Shown here: positions 28,101 through 40,100 of the stretch, piece after piece
How the letters are laid out: each line of letters opens with the position of its first letter
Numbering within the stretch: the first letter of the stretch is position 1
From: Metellina segmentata
Lineage: Eukaryota > Arthropoda > Arachnida > Araneae > Tetragnathidae
Direction of reading: 5' to 3'
Length of the DNA stretch: 64,000 nucleotides
Assembly: GCA_947359465.1 (NCBI GenBank)
Contig: OX375873.1
Location: 134,618,899 to 134,682,898, forward strand
The notes under the pieces: model-generated
The model's database searches: none
What the model saw: the letters and a program-made list of their open reading frames with translations, nothing else
What the model was told of the DNA's origin: nothing
Program-made: the position numbers and the translations under genes

Positions 28101-31100
28101 TCAGTTGTGACCACTGCTCGCTAACCCCCGGTAATTGCTACAAATTACTTCCCAAACCAAATGGGAATTCGTGCCTATTGGATAACAGCCATCGTGGCGT
28201 TGCACGTGGTGTTGCTTTCCTTTGCAAACCTAATTGTAATTGCGAAGAGATCCAATCGGCGTGACGTCACAATCTCTTGCAAAAATATAAATATTTGGTT
28301 GAAAAAATTATCAATAAAAAGAAAATCAAATGCAAGGTTTCGATCTGTTACAAAATTTTCCGTGGATTTCAAATAAGTTGAAATTTTTAACCTATTTTTA
28401 ACGATACCGATTTTACAAAAAAGAACAAAGCAATGCCAGTCAAAATGTTTTTTATTTGTTTCTCTGAGCGGAGGAAATTAAATCTTATTCATGTAATCTC
28501 GAATTAAACGAAGGTCGTTCTACAGAGCTGCATTCGTATTGGAAAAAGTATAAAATTACAATTTAAAAATTATTTATTTAGAGAAAATCATCTTTTTAGA
28601 TATCGTTGTAATGTGAAATTTTCCGCAGATTTCAAATCCGTTGAAATTTTTACCCTATCTTTAACGGTCTAGGAGATAGAAAAAAAGATCTACATAACTA
28701 AATATTAAAACATATTTGTTTTGCCTGCCTGCTAAAATGGTTCCTCTGCAAAACCAAACCGAAGCGGGAAAAAATAAATTTAAAATATGTAATTATTCAT
28801 GCTGTTGCCATTAAAAAAAACAATAATAATTAAATTTACATTGAGATCAAGTGATGAGTCATCCGCCATCTGCTTTCGAGTTCAAAGAATTTTTAAGTGA
28901 CCTGAAGAGGTGAAAATATGAGGCCAAGGTCTGGTGAATATGAGGGGGGTGACACAAACATCTCAGCCATTTTCAATAAGTCGGCTGGAAATTAAAAAGG
29001 ACTCATTTGTAAAGAAGTTATCGAGGTGCTGTTTGGTTTGACAGTCTTCAAAGAATTTAAGAATCTAAAAAATTTGGTTACACAATTTAAACTAATGCTT
29101 TATTTGTTTTTAGTTTTTTTTTAAAATGAAACTTCCATGATTCAGTTCATATTCATAAATAAATGGCTGTGTGTTTAAATTAAATTATTCTTTAAAGAGT
29201 GATTTTCTTTTCTACTAAAATTACTTCTTTTGGGTATTTTCTTCTAGAAAACTGCAATAAAATAATTCCAAACTTGGAACGTCTGTTATTTCAGTAATTG
29301 AAACATTGGTTCATTATTTACATGAGGAATCATCTGCTAACTCTCTCGACCATGAAATTCTGCAGTGACTAGTTGGCATTATTTTTCAACTCTAAGTGAT
29401 CTTAAATAAAATATTGAATATCCTTTTACTTATACACATGTAGCTCTCATTTGACAAACCAAAAAATTAAATAAAATATTTGAGGAAGTGATGTATTGTC
29501 AAAACCAAAATCATTGATTTACCTCAAAAATTGATGAGTATTGTTTCTCTAGTTTGTTAAACAACTAAAGGAAGTTTGCTCAACATGCTGTAAAAATTTC
29601 AAGCCAGTCAAAGCAATAGTTTTATAGATATGCCAACCACTCAAAAAAGGTGTTAGGAGAAAAACTTGTTTAAATTCTACGCATGTGTACATGCCTGTTA
29701 ATGACTTATAACTGGTCCAATTTTGTGAGTTTTGACATCAGATTTAGCACACATGTTCTTGAGACCCCAATGAAAATTGCATGACAAATACAAAATCTTT
29801 CATTTTGTTGTAAAAAAGAACCCTTAATTTACTTTTATAATAAGGAGAATCATTTTTATCATCATCTAATTAATAATATACTGATGCAAATAGAATTTAA
29901 ATCTCTCATCTTTGTTAACATTTTTAATGTTGAGTTAATTTGTCTTACTTAAAATGAATATTACATTATAAGGGTCAAAATGTTTCACAATGTTTTTTGA
30001 TTGAGGGTTTTGATAACATTTACTAGTTCATTTTAGTTATGGTATTGGCATGAATGTTCAGTTGTTCTGTCTTATATGCCCGTTTTTTAAAGAGTTTTAA
30101 GTTGCTTGTATTTTTTCCTATTTTTCCATATTTGAATAATTTTTCCCTTCTGTGTTGCAGGTGTCATTACCTAAATTATCCACTCCTGAATCAGAACGAA
30201 TGAGAAATTTTGTTACGTGGTTGCAGGATTCAAGGCCGTACCATAGTCCCCTTAAAATAATTAGGTGAGTTCATTATTTATTACTGTTCTCTATTTAATG
30301 AATTATTGGGTGTTTGATTGGAAAAGTGTTTCATTTAATGAAGTTAATTTCAAAACATTGAAATTTTTCTTTTTACCAGCTGCTGTTTGATTTTTGTTGA
30401 GGAATCATTTTTTTTTATCCTATACCAGACCTCATCCAGTCTCTTTGGCAGCCCAATATAGTCTATACAAAGATAAAATTTGTCTTCAGTATTTCATCGT
30501 TCTGTACTGTCAATTGCCACTTTCTTGGAAAGTAACATTTATGAAATAAGGATACCACTAAAATGATAATTTGTACAATAAAAATATAGTGTACTGAAAC
30601 CGACTGGAAGTAGAAACAAATAGATAACTTTTACCCCTTGATGCAGTAATAGATTTTGCAATGTTTTTCGAAAGGTTGCTCACTGTGAAGATGTTAGGTA
30701 TGTTGATTTGCCAAAAATAAAGGCTTGAACTAAAAGTAATGCCTATAAGAGACTGAGTTATTAATAAAAATTATTTCCTTAAATTTTCTCTCTATATTAA
30801 AAAGAAAATGCCGCTGACGCCACAGGATTGAAAACTGTGTTGTTTAGCTCGATTCTTAGACGGTTTCTCGAGAAAGTACTGATCGAAAAAAAAAACGAAA
30901 TTAACATAATTTGTTCTTTATCGTATTCCCTGGACAATTATTAAGATTTTTTTCCGATGCGGCTAATAGTTTAGGGTTTATTAAGTGTCAAAATTGAAGA
31001 AGCGAAATTTCTTCCGCGAATGAGCAAAACACATACAAATTTTCAGTCTTCAGCCAAATTTTTTTAAAAAGAGTACCTCTCAACGTAAATTTTTGCAGCT

Positions 31101-34100
31101 TGTCGAGTTTTTTTTTTTTTTTGAAATTTCAATTTGGTTCTTGATAATATTTTTTTAAAATTCGGGAAAAATCATTAAATTTTTGTTACTTTTTTTTTAA
31201 AACTGCCGTATCTATATCTTATTACTATTAGTTTTTAATTTTTAAAATATCGCAGTTTGCCTCAGAATGTATTCTTTCTTACGGTACTATTATTTTTGAA
31301 ATCAGTTAATAATTAAATTGGATGCGGTCAAAAGTTGGTCATACAAAATTCGGAATCTTTGGATATTTTCTATATTTTTTGTTAAAACAGTTATATCTAC
31401 AGCAAAAACCATTATTTTATAAATTTGAGAACATCACTGAATACATTACATTACACTCTTTCTTATGGTACAATTATTTTTTAAATTGGTTCGTAAATAA
31501 AATCGATGCAATTAAAAGTTGGTCATACAATTTTCTAAACTTTCAGATCGTAACTTCCGATACAAAACTGAAACTGTCATATCTATATCGTATTACTATT
31601 CATTTTTAATTTTGAAAGTATCGCAGTATACCTCAGAATGTACTCTTTCTTACGGTACAATTATTTAAAAATTTGGTTCATGAATAAATTTGATGCAATC
31701 AAAAGTTGGTGACACAAATTTCGTATTTTTTATTTTGCAGAGCAAATTTGTGGAGGATATGAGGGTTGTATTCTTGACTATCGGGTTTGTCAGGTATCAA
31801 ATTTATCGTAGCAACGATTGCCAAAAAACGATTTCTTTCTATTTGGCGAGGAAAAAGGCTCGCTTTTTTCCCTCTGTTCAAATACAAATATTGACGACCA
31901 GCTACAGGCTCAAGCCCAACAAGGCTGGTCCTTTGTTTATGAATTCTCCAATTCCCACTGACTATCCAATTGTGTCTTAAATTCGTACACTCCCTTTGAA
32001 TGAACTATATTTTCTGGCAACGCGTTCCAACTGTCTATTACCCTATTAAAGTAGTAGTTTTTCCTTAAATCCCGATTAAAATGTGTCTTATTTAATTTAT
32101 ACCCATGGCCCCTTGTTCTGTTATCCCTATTGAAATTTAAGCCCTCTGTGTCCCCTTGTTTTACAAACTTGAAAAGCTGAATCAAATCCCCCCTCCTTCT
32201 TCTTCTTTCCAGTGTATACATGTTTAGCTTACTTAAACGTTCATTATAGTCGAAATTTGCTAGCCCCTTTATTATTTTTGTAGCTCTGTGCTGAACCCTT
32301 TCAATTGATTCTATGTCCTTTCTCATATATGGAGCCCAGAATTGTACAGCATATTCTAGATGTGGTCTTACTAAACCCTTATATAATGGCAAGATTATAT
32401 TCTTATCCCTTGAAAATACAGTCTTTTTAATATACCCCAATAACCTATTAGCCTTTTTACCCGCAGCTGAACATTGGTGACCCATTTTAAAATCCCTGTG
32501 AATTATCACCCCAAGATCCTTGACTGTTTCTCCCTCCTTTACCTTTACTCCCTGCAGACAGTACTCGGCTCCACTATTCCTGTAGCCCATATGCAGAACT
32601 TGACATTTCCCTACATGAAATGACATACCCCATTTTACAGCCCATTCGGATATCTTATCAAAATCCCCTTGTAAATTTTCTATCTGTAACTTGGTATCCA
32701 CTGTCCCCCATATTTTTAAGTCATCTGCAAATATACTGATTCTATTCTTGATCCCCTGACCTATATCATCTATGAAAATTATAAATAAAATTGGTCCCAA
32801 AACTGATCCCTGAGGCACCCCACTTATAACTTCTGTCCACTGTGAATAATTTCCTTTTACCTGCACTCTCTGCTTTCTACCCAATAACCAATTCTTTATC
32901 CATATTAATGTTTTTCCCTGAATCCCCAGCCTTTCCAATTTAAACAGTAATGCCTCATGAGGTACTTTATCAAAAGCCTTTTGAAAATCTATGTACATGA
33001 TATCCACACTGCTCTTATTATCCAGCTCCTCAGTAATTTTTTCGTAGAACTTCAAAAGGTTTGTAGAGCAGGATCTGCCCTTCCTAAACCCATACTGATT
33101 CTCTGATAACAGTCCCCCCTCCTCCAAGTATAACATTATATGCTTTTTTAACAGGGATTCAAATATTTTGCAAATTACTGATGTTAGACTTACTGGTCTA
33201 TAGTTGCCCGGATCACTTTGTATTCCCTTTTTGAAAATTGGAGTTATGTTGGCCAACTTCCAATCCATTGGCACCCAACCTGTGCTATATGTTGAATTAA
33301 ATATCGTGTGAATTACTTCCCCCAGTTCTTCCGCGCATTCCACTAGTACTCTCGGATAAATATCGTCTGGCCCTGGTGCTTTAGATGGCTTAATTCTTTT
33401 CAACTGATGTACTATTTCTTCCCTGTTGAATTTGCATTCTTTAATTATACCCCCTGCAAAGGCTCCATCCTTGGGGTCCTTTTTTAAACTATAGTTACCA
33501 TTGAAAACCCCCAGAAAAAAGTCATTTAACACGTTTGCCATTCCCTCCTCGTCTTGAATTAATTCACCTCCCTTCCCCTCTAACGGTCCCAGTGTAGTGC
33601 TAAATTTATTTTTATCACTTGCATATGCAAAAAATTCTTTTGGTTTTATATTTATTTCCCTTGCTAATTTTTCCTCCAAGGACACCTTTTGCTTCCGACT
33701 AATAGTTTTAAACTCCTTTCTGGCTTTCTGATATGCCTCCATGTCCCTGTCGTTACCAGTGCTTTTATATACCCTGTATGTTCTTTGTTTTAATTTTAAA
33801 GCTTTGTGTGTTTCCCCTGAAAACCACATAGGGAGCAATTTTCTAGATTTTCCTTTTTTCCTGAACGTTACATGTTTTTTTAACACCATGTCTAACTTAT
33901 TCTTGAATTCCTCCCATTGTTCAGAATGATGCAGTGCTAATAATCCCCCTTTGAATGTTTCCTTTAACTCTTCCCTTATCTTATGAAAATTTACCTTTCT
34001 GAAATTTGGAATTATTCTACTATTGATTGTGTATGCTGACTGAAAATTTATACTTAATCTGATACTTCTATGATCACTTTCTCCCAGTGGCTCACCTATA

Positions 34101-37100
34101 ACCAAATCCTGCACCCTATCCTCATCATTGCTTAAAATCAAATCCAATATTGCATTGTCCCTAGTATCCTCATACACCATCTGGTACAAAAAACAATCCT
34201 GTATCACTTCCAAAAATTCTGCCCCTTTCCCATTTGTAGCTAGATTGTTTGTCCAGTCAATATTTGGATAGTTATAGTCCCCCATTAAAATTAATTCTCC
34301 TTTTTGACATGCTTCGTTTATCAGATTGCACATGCCCTTTTCCTGCTCTTCACTACAAACAGGAGGTCTATATATATTACCCAGAATTAGTCCTTTGCCT
34401 TTGTCTGTATTCAGTTTCACCCAGACTGATTCTATACCCTCAGTTTTACTATTTAACTTTATTTCTGTACAGTTTAAGAATTCTCTCACATAAATCAAAA
34501 CCCCACCCCCTTTCCTATTCTCTCTGTCCTCCCTAAACATTGTGAATCCACTTAATTCTAAAATTTGTGCATCTTCACTGCTTGCCCAACTTTCAGTAAT
34601 CCCAATGATATCTATATCCTCTGCTTGTGCAATTCCCTTGAGCTCATCCATTTTATTTCTCACACTGCGAGCATTACAATAAAATACTTTTAGCTTATTT
34701 TTCACCCTTAGATTGCACTTTCCCCTTGTATTATTTGTTTTGGTATTGTTTTTCTCCCTTACATTGCACTTTCCCTTTGTATTGTTTGTCTCCTGCAATT
34801 TAGACCCTGTTAGTTTTCCTAAGCAATTATTGTGTACTGTCAACCCTCTATGTCCTTCCCATCCCTGCTTGTATACTAGTTTTTTGACTCCAGAATATTC
34901 AAAACCCGCTTGCCAACCTCCCTGTTACCTATCAAGCTTAAATGCAAATTGTCCCTGCTTATCCAATCCCTCCTACACTCCTTCCAAACATCTAAAAATC
35001 TAACCTCCTCCCTCTCACACAAATCCCTTAACAACCCGTTCATCTTATTGGCCCTTTGATTTAACCACCCATTGCCTAACCCATACCTAGGTAGTAATCC
35101 TAATACTGTTACTTCTGCCCCATGAGACTTAATGCCTCTTAAAAGTGTTTCTGCTTCCCTCTTAAACTCGACATTTGTAGTCCTCTCTACGTCATTTGTT
35201 CCCACCCACACTACTGCCTTTTCCTCCCCTTTAACCACACCTGCCTTAACTGCCTCAACTACATGTTTTACCCTGGCACCTGGCAAACAACACCTTGCAA
35301 AATTGCGCTTTTTACGCCCTACCATTTCTCCCAAAACCCTGACCATTGAATCACCAACCACTACTCCTCTAGTTACCTTATCCCCCTGATCAACATGCCC
35401 CAAGTTTACACATTGGACACCCTTTTCCACTCCCTCTACAGCCCTCACCTTCAAAGCCTCCAGCTCCTTCCTCAAATCACCCACCTCTAAACAACTCTTG
35501 CATGTAAATTCAACCTTCTCTGACATTTTAACCCCGCTCACACACCCCTTTCCTGCCTCAACCATATTCCCACACAAGTCACATTCCACATAGAACTCCC
35601 CACTGGCTCCCTCTGTCCTCATCTCCTTGAACATTCTAACTATACCCATGCTTATGCAAAGTAACACTCAATGCACAGAAAAAGCACTACACAAAATCAA
35701 ACACACAGAAAAAGCACTAAGTCAATTACAGAAAAAGCACTGCACTTGAATGAAAACAAACAAGACAAAATATTTAGGCCCAACGAGACATACGTGAATT
35801 AGGCCTAACGAGACATACGTGAATTAGGCCTAACGAGACTTGACTTAGGACTATTTGACAAGTCAAAAACTAAGTACAAGTACTTTAAAAACAATTAGAA
35901 ATGTTTGAACTGATAGAAAAAGAAGTAATACACTGCTTAGTACTAAATAAATGAAGAATAACTAAAAAAAACTTGAATTTCGCGGGAGCTCCGAAAACGC
36001 GACGCACACTGCTCGACACCTAGCGGCGGGAATGTACAAAGTACAGATCGTAAAGTTTGGGGATTAACACAGTTTACTTAAAATTGTACAGGGAACAAGA
36101 TGCAGAAGATTTTTTACTCATGTGGCTATTAGTTTAGGGTGCATTAAGTGTTAAAGTAAAAAAAAGTGAAATCACTTGCGAAAGAGGTATTGGTTTGTGA
36201 AGCAAACCAAACAGGATTGCGTAGCAATCCCCGGGATGCGAGCAGGCTGCGAAGCCCTTGCTGTGACGGCATGGACTGGAAAATGAAATCGGGATAATAC
36301 GAATTATTCAGATAGTTTCACTCTGCAAAAGGGATGTTGGTTTGCGAAGCAAACCAATTGGAATATGTAAAAGGTGGGTTGGTTTGCGAAGCAAACCAAA
36401 TAGGATTGCTTAGCAATCTCCTGGGGTTGGCGAGCGTAAGCAAGCAGGAGGCGGAGCCCCCTAGTGTTATTAAAAGTTTGGAAATTAGTGTTTCATTAGG
36501 AATTCCATCCAGCAAATCATTTTGCCGACCAACCGGTCTGATGTTTAAGGTGTTAGCCTCTAGATCGGAAGGTTCCTGGTTCGAATCCGAGTGGGTGCAT
36601 GGATATTTGTTAGCCTATGGTGTAGAGGCTGCTGGTGCACCTTAAATCTGTCGTGTCCAACAGTCCTCGCGTTGGGTTGGTGTGGAAGTTTGAAGAGTGG
36701 CGTGCCAGTCAGGTGTTGCCTCGTCATCTGACCATGGTTCAAAATTATGTAATATTGTCTTCGGATCTTTCCCTTAAGGATTGATCGCGGACTATCGTCA
36801 ACAGGGTGGTAACAGAACCGGGAAATCAGGGAATTCTCAGGGAACATTTAAATTCTGGAAATGTCAGTAAATTCTCAGGGAAAACTTCCAAATTTCACAA
36901 AAAATCAAGGAATTTTTAAAATTTTTATGAAAACGGTAACTATTGGCCGTTTGTGGCCCGTCGGTATTGTGTGGTAGAGATGCGTGATTACAAGTACTTT
37001 TGAGAATCAAATAAATGGTTTTCGCCGAAATTGTAATTCAAATAAAGAATACTGCCGTTCTTTATTGATTTATTATATATTGGTCTAGCGAAAACCGCCG

Positions 37101-40100
37101 CCGTGGCAAATTTAGAAGTGCGCCAAGGCTGCCTTGACCGCCGTGGTTTTCGCTGTCGGATTGTGTCGTCGCCGTGAGGCCAGCAATACAACTTGTAGTA
37201 TACAAATTTAAATTTGTGTAACTAATGATGGGTTTTTTTGTGCATTAAATTAATAATTTTTGCTTGCAATTACATTTTTGTAGAATTTTTTGGTAAAGCT
37301 TCAGTCTACGTTTATAGTGGTGTAACGGCCTTGGCTCTTTTTGGCGCACTTCTAAATTTGCCAAGGAAGGAATTATTTCAAATGAACCAATGAAATCAAC
37401 TGACAGTTCAACGAATTTTGAAAGAACTTAAGAATACTAGCCACTGTGGCCAGCACGGCGTTGCCCGTGACAGTTCTTTTCGTGGGGTCAGGTACTAACT
37501 AACTAGGTGCTGCTCGCTAACCCCTGGTGATTGATGCGAATACGGTTTGAGAAACTAACCAAATGAGAATTCGTAGCCGATTGGATAACAGCCATCATGG
37601 CGTTGCCCGTGGCGTTGGTTTGCTTCGCAAACAAAATGGGAATTCGGCATGACGCCACAATCTCTTGTGAAAATATTAATATTTAGTTGAAAAATGATTT
37701 ATTAAAAAAAAATCACAAACGTATAAGGTATCTATCTGGTGTCAAATTTCAAATCCATTGAAATTTTCAATCTATCTTTAACGATCCCGATTTTACAAAA
37801 AAGAACTAAACAATGCCAGCCCAAATTTTTTTCTCTTTTCCTCTTTCGCTGAAAATCTCTCTAATTGTCGCAGTCACTTGAAAAATTTTTGAAGACATTC
37901 AACTTAAAAATTTTATTTTGAAAAAAACAACATATTTTTTAGGTATCAATCTAATGTAAAATTTCCGTAGATTTCAAATCCGTTGAAATTTTTACTTTAT
38001 CTTTAGCGGTCTAGTAGACAGAAAAAATAACTAAATAACTCCAGTTAAAAGTTTATTTGTTTTTTATTGTCTGCTGGAAAATTATTATTCCGAGCAAAAT
38101 GATAACGGAAACGAAAAAAATATTAAAATCTGTGATCGTCTATGCTGTTGCATTCAATAATAATTACATTTCATTAAATTTATTTTAAAATGTTCTAGAT
38201 TACATTGTAAAATTCCCTAATATTGAAAAACATTCGGACTACTTTTGATGTAATTGCCATAGATTCGTCAGAACTTTGCTTGCAGGAAACAAACAAACAG
38301 ACAGACAGACTGACAAACACTTCCGTTCATAATATTAGAGATTCAAAATGAAAATTAAACCTTTTGACTACGACTAGCGATATAACAACCGTGTTTCTTC
38401 CTTGGCGCGATTCTTATAACGTTCAATGCACAACTGGTGTAACGGCCGTAGTCTAAATTATTGCTTGCCGGGATTCTTATAACTTTAAAGGTACAACTGA
38501 TGTACTGGCCGTTATCTAAATTCTTCCTTGGCGCGATCATGGTACAACTGCTGTACCGGCCGTAGTTTAAGGCCTGCACACATCCGATTTTTCAACGTGC
38601 AGCACCGAAGACCATCAATGCATACATAACCGTGGAATGACACAAGTACTCGTTTCTCGTCATTTGCGATAAATATTCTATCGAAGAAAATGTGTTTATT
38701 TCGCTTACTTGGTGTAAAAAAAGTATATCTTGAAACGAAAATAAACGTTACTGGTTACAGCCATTTATTAGGTTATTAATTATTATTTATATTCTATTTG
38801 TTTATGAAAACGAGGTACTTCAGAACGGAGACTCATGTGCGGAGCCGTGGGGAACTGCGGTACATATTGCACGCAAATTGGACGTGCGTCACCCCAACGG
38901 CGCTGGAGGCATGTGTGCACTGCTCCATTGGATCTAATGTATCTCAGACCGCACTTGCGTTGCGGCATAGGCGCCGCACATTGAAAAACCGATTGTGTGC
39001 ACCGGGCTTAATGTATCTCAGACCGCACTTGCTTTGCGGCAGTGGCGCCGTACGTTGAAAAACCGGATGTGTGCACCAAGCCTAAAGGTTTAACTTTCCG
39101 CTTAACGAGGTTGCCATGGAAACCATAATAATCGCAATGCAGATGTGTTGCCTTAACTTGCCTCAACTCACTACTAGAAGTGGGCCAAGATCGTTGCCAC
39201 CACTTTAAAATGTAGACTGAAGCTGTACCAATTTTTGATGTATATTTGCATTTGATTTTGATGTATATTTGGTTAATGTAGGGACAGGTGTAAAAAGTTC
39301 ATAATAAAAATATTTTAATTTTCCCCCACTTTTTTCAATTGCTATTGTTAGAGTTCCATTAAGGAAGGGTTCCAACCCTTAAAATACCAATTAAAATGTC
39401 TAAAAAGAAACAATACGAAATATTTGTGGATAATGATCCTTTTACCCCATCTGACCCTAAATATTAAATATTGTCGTGTGGTATGTTGATTCCAATTACG
39501 GATCTCGACATTTCTTAAGGGATTTGTAAAATCAGGGAAATTTTTGTCACACTATCATGGAAATCAGAGAAATATCAGGGAACTTTTTTTTGAGGATTTT
39601 GTTGCCACCCTGGTCAATAGCTTGTTGTGTTGCTCTAGTACGATGTTAATTAAAATTGCCTTGCCTCAGCAAATCATTTCTAGCCGCAAATGAAAACTTT
39701 TAGCCTTCATTATTATGAGGCGTTCAGAACTAGAGTCGATCAAGGGCATTGTTATAACATTTTGAGCTACATTGAGGTAAAGTTTCTTCTTGTGTGTACT
39801 TTATTCGACTGCTTTTCTTCTGCCATCTCGAGAACCAAAGTAACTAGAGACTTGATTCAAAGACGCACTAAAAAGGTTTAATTTAAAGCAGGGTTCTCAT
39901 GGATCAGAGAAAACCTGGAATTGTCAGAGTTTAATTTTGTCTGAAAAGTCAGGGAAAATTACAAATTTTCATCTAAAACCTGGAAAATTGCTTCAGTGAC
40001 ATGGAAAAATGTTTGATCATGGCTTCTCAGATGCCTTGTAGAAAAGTAGCCAGTAAGATTAGAACATAGTTTCATATCACTTTATTTTATGAATTTAATT

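Larger units (their letters stand above)
31879..36030 (-). mobile_element. near-complete CR1-type LINE
   Basis: The order on the - strand is 5' leader, ORF1 (PHD-like finger plus esterase), a 32-nt gap, ORF2 (endonuclease plus reverse transcriptase), and a short 3' region ending in TATTTG units. Both frames are open from end to end. The 3' end is fixed by comparison with the copy at 7535-9085, which shares GTCAATATTTGTATTTG. The 5' end near 36030 is an estimate. Confidence 0.93.
30789..36464 (+). mobile_element. Helitron carrying a CR1 LINE insertion
   Basis: It starts TCTCTATATTAAAAAGAA and ends GGAGGCGGAGCCCCCTAG before T. Its left 900 bp matches the Helitron at 21068-21800. The right part holds repeated hairpins GGTTTGCGAAGCAAACC and ATTGCTTAGCAAT. 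Without the LINE it would be about 1.5 kb and non-coding. Confidence 0.75.
37292..39229. mobile_element. hAT-like MITE with two nested elements
   Basis: The ends GGTAAAGCTTCAGTCTACG and GTAGACTGAAGCTGTACC are inverted. The flanks AATTTTTT and AATTTTTG match at 7 of 8 bases. The uninterrupted relatives of the host, at 6361 and 13832, contain the joined target (GAATTTTTTATG). Confidence 0.82.
36802..39612. mobile_element. TIR element, CAGGGTGG type, with nested inserts
   Basis: Third copy of the family: CAGGGTGGTAACAGAACC to TTTTGTTGCCACCCTG, with a clean GTCAA duplication. Its own body is about 870 bp; the rest is the hAT-like MITE at 37292-39229 and what that carries. Confidence 0.88.
36524..39656 (+). 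mobile_element. S1 SINE split by a transposon nest
   Basis: The head has GGTCTGATGTTTAAGG and a perfect B box GGTTCGAATCC (36578-36588). The body runs to the GGACTATCGTCAA junction at 36801. The SINE resumes at 39613 with GTCAATAGCTTGTTGTGTTG and ends near GTTAATTAAAATTG. GTCAA is duplicated at the two junctions. Confidence 0.85.

Noticed and set aside
33741..35389. Several + strand frames over the LINE
   Set aside because: They are shadows of the - strand ORF1 and ORF2.
36524..36600. A genuine tRNA gene, because of the perfect B box
   Set aside because: The A box and B box are present but no cloverleaf can be formed, and the same sequence recurs with a SINE body and tail.
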